9,747 bases of DNA from Alistipes sp. (GCA_017391185.1 JAFOZN010000043.1:1-9747); one strand, 5' to 3'; shown: positions 1 to 7,194, counted from the first letter of the stretch. Notes: generated from the letters alone by a model not told the origin. Translations and numbers: made by a program.

Positions 1-149
1 AGGAGGAGCGTCTAAAGGATGCTCGTAACGGCAGGAATAATCATAACCACAACCACGGCAATACTTCGGGCGGTAACTCTATGCGAGGCTTCGGCGGAGG
101 CATGGGTGGCGGTCTGGGCAACTTAGGCAGCGCAGGTGGTATGTTTTAG
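1..149 (+). CDS. 3' end of an upstream gene with Gly-rich tail (partial)
   Basis: Reading from base 3 gives an open frame of 48 codons ending at the TAG at 147-149. The visible tail begins EERLKDARNGRNN, passes through an alternating His/Asn stretch (HNHNHG), and ends in a Gly/Met/Phe-rich segment finishing SAGGMF. Only the C-terminus is present, so the family cannot be assigned. Gly-rich ends with a terminal Phe are, from memory, seen in some large Bacteroidetes outer-membrane beta-barrel (TonB-receptor-like) proteins. The next gene also encodes a probable outer-membrane barrel, which fits but proves nothing. The gap to the next start is 38 bases, so the two could be cotranscribed. Confidence 0.6.
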   Translation, partial: EERLKDARNGRNNHNHNHGNTSGGNSMRGFGGGMGGGLGNLGSAGGMF

Positions 150-187
150 AGTGTAGAATTTTTAATGAGTAAATCATAACAAGATAT

Positions 188-1048
188 ATGAAATTTAGAA
201 AAATAACCCTCCCCATACTCTTTCTCCTCGCCTTTGTTATGCTTGGAGAGAGTGCTCAAGCCCAACACCTGATAGGAGTGTCGGGCGGTGCGGGTATCTC
301 TTCCGTGAGATTCTATCCCCTCAGAGAGACCAAGTCTATCACTACAGGTCCCGATTTCGGACTCTCGTGGCGATACTACTCTCTGCCCCGTTTTGTGGGT
401 GCTGTGGGTTTGGATCTGGAGTTTATGCAACGCGGTTTCTCCTATGGCTATGCCTACTCTTCCTCCTTCGATGAGGAGGGTGTGGAGCAGCGAGATTACT
501 ACTACTATACCCGCCGTCTGAACTCCATCATGCTCCCTATGGTGTGGCAACCTCACTTCTATGTTGCCCGCCGCCATGTGAGAATCTATCTCGAAGCGGC
601 CTTTACCCTTTCGTATAACTTCGGCGGTGATTATAGCTATGATAAGGATGAGTGGCATGGCAAATATGATTGGCGTCTGGAGCGAGACAACCGTTGGAGC
701 TATGGTTTGGCTGGTGGTGGAGGTTTTGCGCTGCTCTTTGGCCGATACGAATTGGGTGTAAGGGCTCGTTATTACTTCGGCTATGGCGATTTGTTGAAGA
801 ATATGAACAAATACTACGACAACGCCACCGATGGCAAGGAGAATCCCTTCACCGTCACACCTCTGCGCTCGCCGCTGGATAATATGACTCTGAACATCAC
901 GCTTGCCTATCGCATGAGCAAGGATGGCTATAAGGAGTGGGAGTATAAGGCTCCGCGCAAGGATAAGAATCGTAAGAAGTTCAACTTCAAGAATTCCTCT
1001 GTGAGCGAGGGTGGTAGCTCAAGTTCGAGCAATACTATGCGCCGATAG
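188..1048 (+). CDS. PorT-family outer-membrane beta-barrel protein
   Basis: This is a 286-residue protein with a clear signal peptide: basic MKFRK, a hydrophobic core of about residues 8-20, and a likely cleavage after AQA near residue 25. The mature part alternates aromatic and glycine-rich strands, for example around HLIGVSGGAGISSVRF, LNSIMLPMVWQPHF, YELGVRARYYFGYGD and a late MTLNITLAYRM strand. This is the pattern of the PorT-like porin family (OMP_b-brl_2) of Bacteroidetes, and it implies an outer-membrane location. PorT itself acts in type IX secretion, but most family members are uncharacterised, so I do not assign that role. After the last predicted strand there is a basic, then Ser-rich tail of about 45 residues (ending SSSSSNTMRR), which is unusual for a barrel that normally ends at its last strand. 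The ATG at 188 is chosen because it gives the signal peptide; there is no Shine-Dalgarno sequence, as is usual in the phylum. Confidence 0.75.
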   Translation: MKFRKITLPILFLLAFVMLGESAQAQHLIGVSGGAGISSVRFYPLRETKSITTGPDFGLSWRYYSLPRFVGAVGLDLEFMQRGFSYGYAYSSSFDEEGVEQRDYYYYTRRLNSIMLPMVWQPHFYVARRHVRIYLEAAFTLSYNFGGDYSYDKDEWHGKYDWRLERDNRWSYGLAGGGGFALLFGRYELGVRARYYFGYGDLLKNMNKYYDNATDGKENPFTVTPLRSPLDNMTLNITLAYRMSKDGYKEWEYKAPRKDKNRKKFNFKNSSVSEGGSSSSSNTMRR

Positions 1049-1092
1049 GAGGAGGGTTGAGAAATTATTGATAACGAATAAAAATTTTAGAT

Positions 1093-1437
1093 ATGGAACA
1101 ACAACAGACAACACGTCAGCAAAAGATTGCTCGACAGATTCAGCGTGACATGGCCGAGATCCTCCAGCGTGAGGGGGCTTCGATTGCTCAGGGTGCTATG
1201 ATTACAGTCACTACAGTGCGCGTTTCGCCCGACTTTGGTTATGCCAAAATTTACTTCTCGATCTTCCCATTTGAGCGTAGCGAGGCTGTGATGGCGGCTT
1301 TGGAGCAGAATAATTGGTTCTTGCGCCGTGAGTTGGGTAAGCGCATCCGCAACCAGCTCAAGGTTGTGCCAGAGTTGCAGCTCTTCTTGGATGACTCGTT
1401 GGAGTATATCGAGAATATCGACAATCTGTTGAAGTAA
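1093..1437 (+). CDS. rbfA: 30S ribosome-binding factor RbfA
   Basis: The 114-residue product has the family's normal length and its conserved blocks. These are an N-terminal basic helix (RQQKIARQIQRDMAEILQ), a KH-like core with MITVTTVRVSPDFGYAKIYFS, and the C-terminal signature QLKVVPELQLFLDDSLEYIENIDNLL. RbfA binds the small ribosomal subunit in the cytoplasm and assists late 16S rRNA maturation, including processing of its 5' end, and is important for growth in the cold. The gene sits 44 bases after the PorT-like gene and 51 bases before the FtsX-like permease. An rbfA / permease pair is a common arrangement in Bacteroidetes, which supports the call. The start at 1093 fits family length, with no Shine-Dalgarno sequence. 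Confidence 0.95.
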   Translation: MEQQQTTRQQKIARQIQRDMAEILQREGASIAQGAMITVTTVRVSPDFGYAKIYFSIFPFERSEAVMAALEQNNWFLRRELGKRIRNQLKVVPELQLFLDDSLEYIENIDNLLK

Positions 1438-1443
1438 ACTTTT

Positions 1444-1461
1444 GGAGGTTTTTTCACCTCC
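1444..1461 (+). other. Small hairpin between rbfA and the permease gene
   Basis: GGAGGT at 1444-1449 is the exact reverse complement of ACCTCC at 1456-1461, with a T-rich six-base loop. It starts just after the rbfA stop and lies 27 bases before the next start. The T run is in the loop, not downstream, so this is not a normal intrinsic terminator. It may be an RNA-processing or mRNA-stability element, or chance. The left arm resembles a Shine-Dalgarno sequence but is too far from the next ATG to serve as one. Confidence 0.35.
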
Positions 1462-1488
1462 TAACAATAGAAAAGACCATTTAGCAGG

Positions 1489-2694
1489 ATGAGACTCGAA
1501 CATTTCATAGCTTCGCGTTATCTACGCTCGCCCAAATCACACTCTGTCATCAACATCATCTCCCGTGTGAGTATGGTGGCGATGGCTGTGCCTGTGGCTG
1601 CGCTGATTATCCTGCTTTCGATCTTCAACGGTCTGGATCTTATGGTCAGAGAACATCTCCAAGCCGTAGATGCCGACCTGAGAATCACCGCCCGTGAGGG
1701 TACTACCTTCCCCATAGAGAGCATCGATTCCGTTGCGTTGAGGAGAGTTGAGGGCATACGCTCTGTGAGTTGTGTGCTTGAGCAGAGCGCTATGGTGGAG
1801 AGCCAGGGTGAGAGAGTCCTCATCACGCTCAAGGGTGTGGATCGCAATTATGCCCAGACCTTACCCATCGCCGATAGACTTATCGGCGGAAGTTTCACTA
1901 CCGAGCTCGATGATGAGAATAGCATCGTTGTCGGTCAGCGTATCGTCATGCAGTTGGGCCTACAACGTGATGGCATCGGGCGCGAGGTGAGTCTCTACTC
2001 AATAAATCGCCAACGTATCTCCTCGCTGCTGAAGTTGGGTGGATATACTCGCCGCGATTTGCCTGTGGCGGGAGCCTTTGCCATAGATGAGGATAATGGA
2101 TTGGTGGCCTTCACCTCGCTCAGACTGGCGCAGGATCTCTTTAACTACCCTGAGCGTATCTCTTCGGTGGAGCTAAGCCTTGAGCCAGAGGCGGATGAGG
2201 AGCAGGTGGCTGGGCGCGTCAAGGCTCTCGTGGGTGAGGATTTTCGGGTGCAGACTCGCTATGAGAGTAACTCGATCTATCGCCTGATGAACCTTGAAAG
2301 ATGGGGCGTCTTTCTCATCGCCATCTTCGTGATGCTTATCGCCTCGCTCTCGATTGTCGGCACTCTGATTATGGTCATCATCGACAAGCAGGATGATATC
2401 TCTACCCTGCGTACGATGGGAGCTTCTCAAGAGATGATCTATCGCATCTTCTTTAGCGAGGGTGGCTTCATGGCTGCGATAAGTCTTGTGGCGGGATTGG
2501 TCTTGGGCGTGGGTTTGAGCCTTGCGCAACAGCAGTGGGGCTTGGTCTCGCTGACGACTCAAACTTTACTTATCGACTCCTACCCGATAGATCTGCGTTG
2601 GAGTGATGTGGTGCTTTGTGCCTTGACCTATGGCGTGGTGGCCTTTGCGGTGATTCATCTTACGGTCAGGGGTGCTTTGCGCAAGGCAGATTAA
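1489..2694 (+). CDS. FtsX-like / LolC-LolE-type ABC transporter permease
   Basis: The 401-residue inner-membrane protein has the layout of the LolC/LolE/MacB permease family. There is an N-terminal IASRYL motif, one membrane segment at about residues 25-47 (ending LLSIFNGLD), a large periplasmic domain of about residues 50-270, then three membrane segments at about 273-298, 325-345 and 373-394. The conserved cytoplasmic segment DKQDDISTLRTMGAS (about 299-313) matches the coupling helix that contacts the ATPase. LolCE extracts lipoproteins from the inner membrane for transfer to the outer membrane. No ATPase (LolD-like) gene is in the window, so the partner must be encoded elsewhere. Next downstream is a lipoprotein gene, compatible with an envelope role. 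The ATG at 1489 gives the full conserved N-terminus. The exact transported substrate is not shown by the sequence. Confidence 0.88.
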   Translation: MRLEHFIASRYLRSPKSHSVINIISRVSMVAMAVPVAALIILLSIFNGLDLMVREHLQAVDADLRITAREGTTFPIESIDSVALRRVEGIRSVSCVLEQSAMVESQGERVLITLKGVDRNYAQTLPIADRLIGGSFTTELDDENSIVVGQRIVMQLGLQRDGIGREVSLYSINRQRISSLLKLGGYTRRDLPVAGAFAIDEDNGLVAFTSLRLAQDLFNYPERISSVELSLEPEADEEQVAGRVKALVGEDFRVQTRYESNSIYRLMNLERWGVFLIAIFVMLIASLSIVGTLIMVIIDKQDDISTLRTMGASQEMIYRIFFSEGGFMAAISLVAGLVLGVGLSLAQQQWGLVSLTTQTLLIDSYPIDLRWSDVVLCALTYGVVAFAVIHLTVRGALRKAD

Positions 2695-2730
2695 TTAGAA
2701 ATTTATATACAAAAGATAAAACACTTGAAA

Positions 2731-3579
2731 ATGAAACGACTCCTCTACATAGTTTTGGCTGCTTTGGGCCTCTCCTTGATGTGGGCTTGTAACTCTTACA
2801 AGGTTATTCCCGACCGAGAGTTGGCTCAGATCTTCCATGATGCCATGTTGGTCAATGCCTATATCTCCAACGATGCCAAAAGCATCGCTTCCGACTCGGT
2901 CAAGGTCTATGAGCCGATATTTGCCAAGTACGGCTATACGGTGGAAGATTTCCGATATACGATGGAGAAGTTCTCGCGCCGCAAGAGTGCTCGTTTGAGT
3001 GAGGTGGCCGAGATGATGGTCTTGTTGTTGGATCGCGAGGCGGCAGAGCTCAATGAGCAGGTCGTAAGACTTGATACGATAGAGAATGTTGCGCGCCGCC
3101 GTTTCACACGCACCCTGCTTGAGAAGGAGAATATCCAAATCCGCGGGGCGGCAGATACCTCGCTGATGGTCTTCAACTTAGAGAATATCGGCAAGGGAGA
3201 CTATACCATTTCGGGCTATTATACCCTGCCTAAGGAGAGCAAGATCAATAATCGCCGTTTGTTGGTGCGCTGGATTCGTCCCGACTCCACTTACTCTCAG
3301 GCCATCAACACCATGGTCTATCAGCGAGATAGTATGAACTATATCCAGAAGTTAAAGCTCGATAAGGATGGCTTCAGCAGAATGTACATCAGCTTCGACC
3401 ACTTCAACAACCCCAAGGATCGTATCAAAAAACCTAATATGACCATCCACTCCATCAAAATCGAATATACACCCGATGTTAAGGAGTGTGTGCGTATGCT
3501 CTTCGATGAGCAGAGTTCGATGCGAATCTTTGCCGATACGATGCTCCACCTGAGCGGAGTGCAGAAGAGTGTAGAGTAA
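2731..3579 (+). CDS. DUF4296-like lipoprotein
   Basis: From the ATG at 2731 the product is 282 residues. It begins with a lipoprotein signal: MKRLLYIVL, then a hydrophobic run, with Cys20 as the likely lipidated residue in LMWAC. The -2 Trp is not a standard lipobox residue. Residues about 24-105 look like the DUF4296 domain of Bacteroidetes lipoproteins: an IP..ELAQIFHDAMLVNAY block, then YEPIFAKYGYTVEDFRYTMEKF, then a helix with EVAEMMVLLLDRE. The remaining C-terminal half (about 140-282) seems beta-rich and I do not recognise it; the usual DUF4296 protein is shorter. The function of the family is unknown. An in-frame TTG at 2725 would add only two residues, and the ATG is preferred. The gene lies 36 bases after the permease gene and 20 before the amidohydrolase, consistent with one operon. 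Confidence 0.75.
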   Translation: MKRLLYIVLAALGLSLMWACNSYKVIPDRELAQIFHDAMLVNAYISNDAKSIASDSVKVYEPIFAKYGYTVEDFRYTMEKFSRRKSARLSEVAEMMVLLLDREAAELNEQVVRLDTIENVARRRFTRTLLEKENIQIRGAADTSLMVFNLENIGKGDYTISGYYTLPKESKINNRRLLVRWIRPDSTYSQAINTMVYQRDSMNYIQKLKLDKDGFSRMYISFDHFNNPKDRIKKPNMTIHSIKIEYTPDVKECVRMLFDEQSSMRIFADTMLHLSGVQKSVE

Positions 3580-3599
3580 TAACGCCTAAAGAGAGACCT

Positions 3600-4742
3600 A
3601 TGCGCCGTATTGCAGCACATTATCTTATCTCCAACGCTGAGATTATGCCTCGCCCAATCGTGGAGTTGGACGATGAGGGACGTGTTGTCTCTGTTTCGGA
3701 GTGGGAGCGATTGGATAATATCCCGATGACGGAGTTTTATGCAGGAGCTTTGACGGCGGGTTTTGTCAATGCCCATTCACACGTTGAGCTTTCCTATCTG
3801 CGAGGTGCTATCGAGCGCAATACAGGTTTCGGGGGCTTTGCTCGCGCCATAGGTCAGGTGAGAGGAAACTTCTCGGCTCAGGAGCGCGATGTGGCTCTGC
3901 GTGGGGCTATGGCTCAGATGTGGCAGGAGGGTGTGCAGGCCGTAGCGGATATTATCAACGATACGAGTTCGCTTGGTGCCAAGAGTGAATCTCCAATTCT
4001 TTGGCATAACTTCGCCGAGTGCTTTGGCCTGAGGGCTGAGCTCTCTTCGGTGGAGCCTTTGGTGGAGAGGTGTGCCGAGCTTGGTCTGCAAGGCTCGCTT
4101 ACCCCTCATTCGACATACTCGTTGCAGGATAGTGTGCTCGGAGAGATTGCCCAGATCGAGAAGCGTCTTTCGATTCACTTCATGGAGTCCGAAGATGAGA
4201 GTTTGCTCTATCGGGGCAGTGGCTCGTTGCACGATTGGTACTCTCGTATGGGTTGGGAGTGCGACTTTTTGCATCATGGCTCACCTGCCCGCCGATTGGT
4301 GGATGTTGTACCCAAGGATAGGAGGCTTATTTTGGTGCATAACTGTTGCCTTTCGGAGGAGGATTACGACCTCTTGAGCGAGCATTTTATCCACCCGATA
4401 AGTTGGGTGTTGTGCCCCGCATCGAATGATTATATCTCTTCGCTCAGGCCACCCGTTGAGATGCTCCTTAAGAGGGGTGCGAGCATAGCCCTCGGTACCG
4501 ACTCCTTGGCTTCGAACGACAATCTTTCGATGCTGGATGAGATTAGACTCTTGGGTGATGTGCCACTTGCCCAGGCCTTGCGGTGGGCGACACTCGGTGG
4601 AGCCGAAGCCTTGGGCTTGGAGGATGAGTTAGGCTCGGTTGAGGTAGGCAAAAGACCGGGCATCGTATTGCTGGAGGGGCTATGTATCGAGCATGGCCAA
4701 CTGCGCCTGACACCATTTACCACTTCACGCCGTTTGCTATAG
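3600..4742 (+). CDS. Metal-dependent amidohydrolase (SsnA/TrzN-like deaminase family)
   Basis: The 380-residue protein carries the full amidohydrolase-superfamily metal site on a TIM barrel. The HxH motif is in GFVNAHSHVELS (His59, His61), followed by PHSTYSL (His170), IHFMESEDE (His193, Glu196), LVHNCCLS (His247), a CPASN motif (272-276) and GTDSLASND (Asp301). The GTDs.aSNd form and the His-x-x-Glu pair are typical of the cytosine-deaminase / chlorohydrolase / S-adenosylhomocysteine-deaminase branch, which removes an amino group from a nucleobase-like ring in the cytoplasm. In many Bacteroidetes the slot next to the DUF4296 gene holds dihydroorotase, a related enzyme, but this sequence does not have the dihydroorotase DxHvHfR form. 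Aminodeoxyfutalosine deaminase of the alternative menaquinone pathway is another possibility. Substrate is unassigned. The ATG at 3600 has no Shine-Dalgarno sequence. Confidence 0.85.
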   Translation: MRRIAAHYLISNAEIMPRPIVELDDEGRVVSVSEWERLDNIPMTEFYAGALTAGFVNAHSHVELSYLRGAIERNTGFGGFARAIGQVRGNFSAQERDVALRGAMAQMWQEGVQAVADIINDTSSLGAKSESPILWHNFAECFGLRAELSSVEPLVERCAELGLQGSLTPHSTYSLQDSVLGEIAQIEKRLSIHFMESEDESLLYRGSGSLHDWYSRMGWECDFLHHGSPARRLVDVVPKDRRLILVHNCCLSEEDYDLLSEHFIHPISWVLCPASNDYISSLRPPVEMLLKRGASIALGTDSLASNDNLSMLDEIRLLGDVPLAQALRWATLGGAEALGLEDELGSVEVGKRPGIVLLEGLCIEHGQLRLTPFTTSRRLL

Positions 4743-4762
4743 CGCGAAAGGATAATTTTTAG

Positions 4763-4770
4763 TATATTTG
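4763..4770 (+). promoter_or_regulatory. Putative Bacteroidetes -7 promoter element upstream of xseA
   Basis: TATATTTG matches the Bacteroidetes housekeeping sigma -7 consensus TAnnTTTG exactly and ends 20 bases before the xseA ATG. It lies in the 48-base gap that separates xseA from the amidohydrolase gene. A TTTG at 4733-4736 would be a -33 element, but its 26-base spacing is longer than the usual 19-21, so the -33 is weak or absent. An independent promoter for xseA-xseB is therefore plausible but not proven. Confidence 0.45.
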
Positions 4771-4790
4771 TAGATATAGATAAACCCTAA

Positions 4791-6053
4791 ATGACAGCCA
4801 AAGCATCATATCTGAGTTTGCAGGAGTTGCAACAGCGCATCAAGTCGGCTATCGAAGATAGTCTGCCTCTGCCGGTGTGGGTTGTTGCCGAGATCTCGGA
4901 TCTCAAGGTTAATAGCTACTCAGGCCATTGCTATATGGAGCTTGTCGAGAAGACGGAGGCTGTCCGTGGAGGTACATCAACCCCCAAAGCTCAGGCCAGA
5001 GCCGTCATCTGGCGCAATCAATACGCCATGCTTTCGGCATATTTTCTCTCTCAGACGGGCTCGCGCCTGCAAGTGGGGATGAAGATTTTGGCCAAGGTTA
5101 TGGTCACCTACCACGAGTTGTACGGTCTTTCGTTGCAGATCTCTGATATTGATCCGACCTATACTTTGGGCGAGGTCGAGCGTCAGAAGCAGATCACCAT
5201 CTCTCAGCTCAAAGCCGATGGGGTGTGGGATATGAATCGAGAACTCAGCCTGCCAACCCCGATCCAGCGCATAGCCATCATCTCAAGTGCTACGGCTGCG
5301 GGTTATCAGGATTTCTGCCGTGAGATAGCCGAGGGAGGTTACGATTTTCGCCTTACGCTCTTTGAGGCTGTGGTGCAGGGCGAGCGTGCCGAGGATTCTG
5401 TCATAGATGCCCTGAGTCGCATAGCCGAGCGCGAGGAGGAGTTCGATGTTGCGGTGTTGATTCGAGGCGGAGGCTCTACGAGTGATTTGAGTTGCTTCAA
5501 CTCCTATCGTCTGTGTGCCTATGTGGCGCAATTTCCTCTGCCTGTCTTGACAGGTATAGGTCACTTGAAGGATGAGAGTGTGGCCGATATGGTTGCCCAT
5601 ACACCTCTTAAGACTCCTACTGCCGTTGCGGCATGGCTGACCCAACAGATGCAGAGCTTGGAGGGGTGGCTGGAGAGTGTCGAGCAGGAGCTTAAGGATG
5701 TGGTGATAGCCAAATTACAACGCGAGAATTTACGTCTGGAGCGTCTGGAGAGCGAGATAAAGGCTCAGAGTCAGATCTATTGTCAGAGGGCACTCTCTCG
5801 TTTGGAGCTTTATCAGGGGCAACTGCATACCCTCACCGAGCAGATTCTCTTGCGCGAGAAGGAGCGACTGCGTAGCCTTGACCAGATCGTGGCATCACAC
5901 TCGCCCAAGCGTATCATGCAACTCGGTTTTGCTGTTGTGCGTCAGGCCAGCGGTGCGATAACCTCGGCGCAGGGGCTTAGTGCGGGCGAGCGAGTGCAGA
6001 TAGAGTTTGCGCAAGGAGCGATTGAGGCAGAGATAAAGAGAGTTTTGGAATAG
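4791..6053 (+). CDS. xseA: Exonuclease VII large subunit
   Basis: The 420-residue protein matches XseA along its length. An N-terminal OB-fold DNA-binding domain (about residues 7-120) includes LPVWVVAEISDLKVNSYSGHCYMEL. The catalytic core (about 150-285) has SSATAAGYQDF (Asp174), RGGGSTSDLSCFNSYRL (Arg225), GIGHLKDESVADMVA (His258, Asp261) and LKTPTAVA. The spacing of Asp174, Arg225, His258 and Asp261 agrees with Asp155, Arg205, His238 and Asp241 of E. coli XseA, as I recall them. A long coiled coil (about 285-365) binds the small subunits, and the tail has the usual C-terminal segment. The enzyme degrades single-stranded DNA from both ends to oligonucleotides and acts in repair in the cytoplasm. 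xseB follows after 15 bases. About 35 residues shorter than the E. coli protein; all key residues are intact. Confidence 0.96.
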   Translation: MTAKASYLSLQELQQRIKSAIEDSLPLPVWVVAEISDLKVNSYSGHCYMELVEKTEAVRGGTSTPKAQARAVIWRNQYAMLSAYFLSQTGSRLQVGMKILAKVMVTYHELYGLSLQISDIDPTYTLGEVERQKQITISQLKADGVWDMNRELSLPTPIQRIAIISSATAAGYQDFCREIAEGGYDFRLTLFEAVVQGERAEDSVIDALSRIAEREEEFDVAVLIRGGGSTSDLSCFNSYRLCAYVAQFPLPVLTGIGHLKDESVADMVAHTPLKTPTAVAAWLTQQMQSLEGWLESVEQELKDVVIAKLQRENLRLERLESEIKAQSQIYCQRALSRLELYQGQLHTLTEQILLREKERLRSLDQIVASHSPKRIMQLGFAVVRQASGAITSAQGLSAGERVQIEFAQGAIEAEIKRVLE

Positions 6054-6068
6054 GTAAAGAGTATAGAT

Positions 6069-6263
6069 ATGGCAAAGCAGAAGATTACATACGAGGAGGC
6101 TATGGCTCAGATTGAGCAGATTTTGGCCGACCTGCGTTCGGGCGAGTGCGGTGTGGATAGACTCACCGCCGAGGTTAAGCGTGCTACGGAGCTTATCGAG
6201 CTGTGCAAGGCAAAGCTCTATGATGTAGAAAAGAGCCTTGAAATTCACACCCCTAAGGGGTGA
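6069..6263 (+). CDS. xseB: Exonuclease VII small subunit
   Basis: The 64-residue protein fits the XseB family in length and pattern. It has two helices with TYEEAMAQIEQILADLRSGE, the conserved turn near CGVDRL, then a second helix running through VKRATELIELCKAKLYDVEKSL. XseB has no catalytic site; several copies form a helical hairpin shell around the coiled coil of XseA and are required for exonuclease VII activity. It directly follows xseA with 15 bases between stop and start, so the two subunits are almost certainly cotranscribed. The end of the coding sequence overlaps a short perfect hairpin at 6248-6262. Confidence 0.93.
   Translation: MAKQKITYEEAMAQIEQILADLRSGECGVDRLTAEVKRATELIELCKAKLYDVEKSLEIHTPKG
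6248..6262 (+). terminator. Possible terminator hairpin at the end of xseB
   Basis: CACCCC at 6248-6253 and GGGGTG at 6257-6262 form a perfect 6-bp GC-rich stem with a 3-base loop (TAA), inside the last codons and stop of xseB. The following bases are T/A rich (ATTTATTA) but not a clean T run. Its place before a 144-base gap fits an end-of-operon signal; the short stem makes this uncertain. Confidence 0.4.
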
Positions 6264-6407
6264 TTTATTAGCGTGATGTAAACTTTGCTAAAATAAGTTG
6301 TGCGTCAGCCTAACCTCGGCAGAAGCATTGGCGGCAAAAGGTGGCAGAGACGAATGTTTAGAAGCAAGCCAAAACCTGTGTCGTGATAGAAAATATATAG
6401 CGATAAT
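6264..6407 (+). other. Intergenic gap between xseB and the methyltransferase gene
   Basis: This 144-base gap holds no ORF that I can support. It is long compared with the other gaps within the gene run (15-51 bases), so it probably carries the promoter of the methyltransferase-RSH pair. A TTTG at 6284-6287 could be a -33 element, but no good TAnnTTTG lies at the right distance. The short repeats TTAGC (6268-6272) and GCTAA (6287-6291) are complementary but too short to weigh much. Confidence 0.4.
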
Positions 6408-7184
6408 ATGAAAAAACTAATAAAATATATCCTCAATACTATCCCGCGTCCACTTCTGCAACGCGTGGCCGATTGGATGGTGCCTGTGGTGGGAATGCTC
6501 TATCTGGGGCGAGGCAAGGAGTGCCCGTTGTGCGGTACTCGCCGCCGAAAATTCCTCCCCTATGGCTATGTTGAGGCTCGCGAAAATGCCCTTTGCCCCA
6601 ATTGCTTGGCTTTGGAGCGCCATCGCCTGATGTGGCTTTGGCTGGAGCGCGAGAGTGAAATAAAGACTCTGCCCACCATACTCCATATCGCACCCGAAGT
6701 TGCCATCATGCGTAAGTTGCGCAAGATGTATAAGCACTCCCCTGAGCGATATGTTACGGCCGATCTGGAGAGCCCGTTGGCCGATATGCACTTCGATGTG
6801 CAAGATATTCCCCTCTCGGAGGAGTCCTTCGAGGTGATTTTTGCCAACCACTTGTTGGAACATGTTGAGGATGACAGGTTGGCCATGCGGGAGCTTTACC
6901 GCATAATGCGCCGAGGTGGTTGGGGTATTATGCTCTCGCCTGTGGAGCTGGATAGGGCTACGACCTTCGAGGATGATAGCATCACCGATCCTAAGGAGCG
7001 TAGCCGCATCTTCGGTCAGTATGATCACCGCCGCATCTATGGCCGCGACTATGCCGATCGTCTGCGCGAGGCGGGCTTCGAGGTCGAGGAGGTCGATTAT
7101 GTGAAGAGTTTTAGCGGGGAGGAGCAAGAGCGATTTGCACTCCGTCAAGAGATATTGTATATTGTCCGTAAACCCATAAAATAA
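6408..7184 (+). CDS. SAM-dependent methyltransferase with zinc-knuckle-like N-terminus
   Basis: The 258-residue protein has two parts. Residues about 37-70 contain CPLCG (Cys39, Cys42) and CPNC (Cys63, Cys66), a four-cysteine set that probably binds zinc. Residues about 88-255 are a class I (Rossmann-fold) methyltransferase. LHIAPE (92-97) stands where the Gly-rich motif I usually is, VTADL (116-120) gives the acidic residue after strand 2, and FEVIFANHLLEHVEDD (141-156) plus the helix RELYRIMRRGGWGIM match the Methyltransf_11 pattern. The start has a basic/hydrophobic helix (MKKLIKYILN) but no clear signal peptide. The substrate is not evident; relatives occur near glycan or envelope genes, yet no such genes are here. 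Its stop codon overlaps the Shine-Dalgarno sequence of the RSH gene, so translation of the two is likely coupled. Confidence 0.82.
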   Translation: MKKLIKYILNTIPRPLLQRVADWMVPVVGMLYLGRGKECPLCGTRRRKFLPYGYVEARENALCPNCLALERHRLMWLWLERESEIKTLPTILHIAPEVAIMRKLRKMYKHSPERYVTADLESPLADMHFDVQDIPLSEESFEVIFANHLLEHVEDDRLAMRELYRIMRRGGWGIMLSPVELDRATTFEDDSITDPKERSRIFGQYDHRRIYGRDYADRLREAGFEVEEVDYVKSFSGEEQERFALRQEILYIVRKPIK

Positions 7185-7190
7185 GGAGGT
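7183..7190 (+). promoter_or_regulatory. Strong Shine-Dalgarno sequence for the RSH gene
   Basis: AAGGAGGT lies 4 bases before the ATG at 7195 (5 bases from the GGAGG core) and overlaps the methyltransferase stop codon (TAA, 7182-7184). It is a near-perfect match to the anti-Shine-Dalgarno end of 16S rRNA. None of the other starts in the window has such a site, and Bacteroidetes generally do not rely on one. It fixes the RSH start and suggests translational coupling. Confidence 0.7.
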
Positions 7191-7194
7191 AGTT

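Noticed and set aside
146..658. Antisense open frame of 170 codons across the 5' part of the PorT-like gene
   Set aside because: The + strand has a signal peptide and barrel pattern; the antisense product has no recognisable feature.
1444..1461. rbfA intrinsic terminator
   Set aside because: The T run is in the loop and not after the stem, and the next gene follows closely in the same direction.
2725..2730. TTG at 2725 as start of the lipoprotein gene
   Set aside because: The ATG six bases later gives a standard lipoprotein signal (MKRLLY...), and the extra two residues add nothing.
6417..7148. Long open frame on the - strand (243 codons) opposite the methyltransferase gene
   Set aside because: Its translation is rich in Leu, His and Ile with no recognisable motif. 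The + strand frame has full methyltransferase motifs. It is a shadow produced by codon bias.
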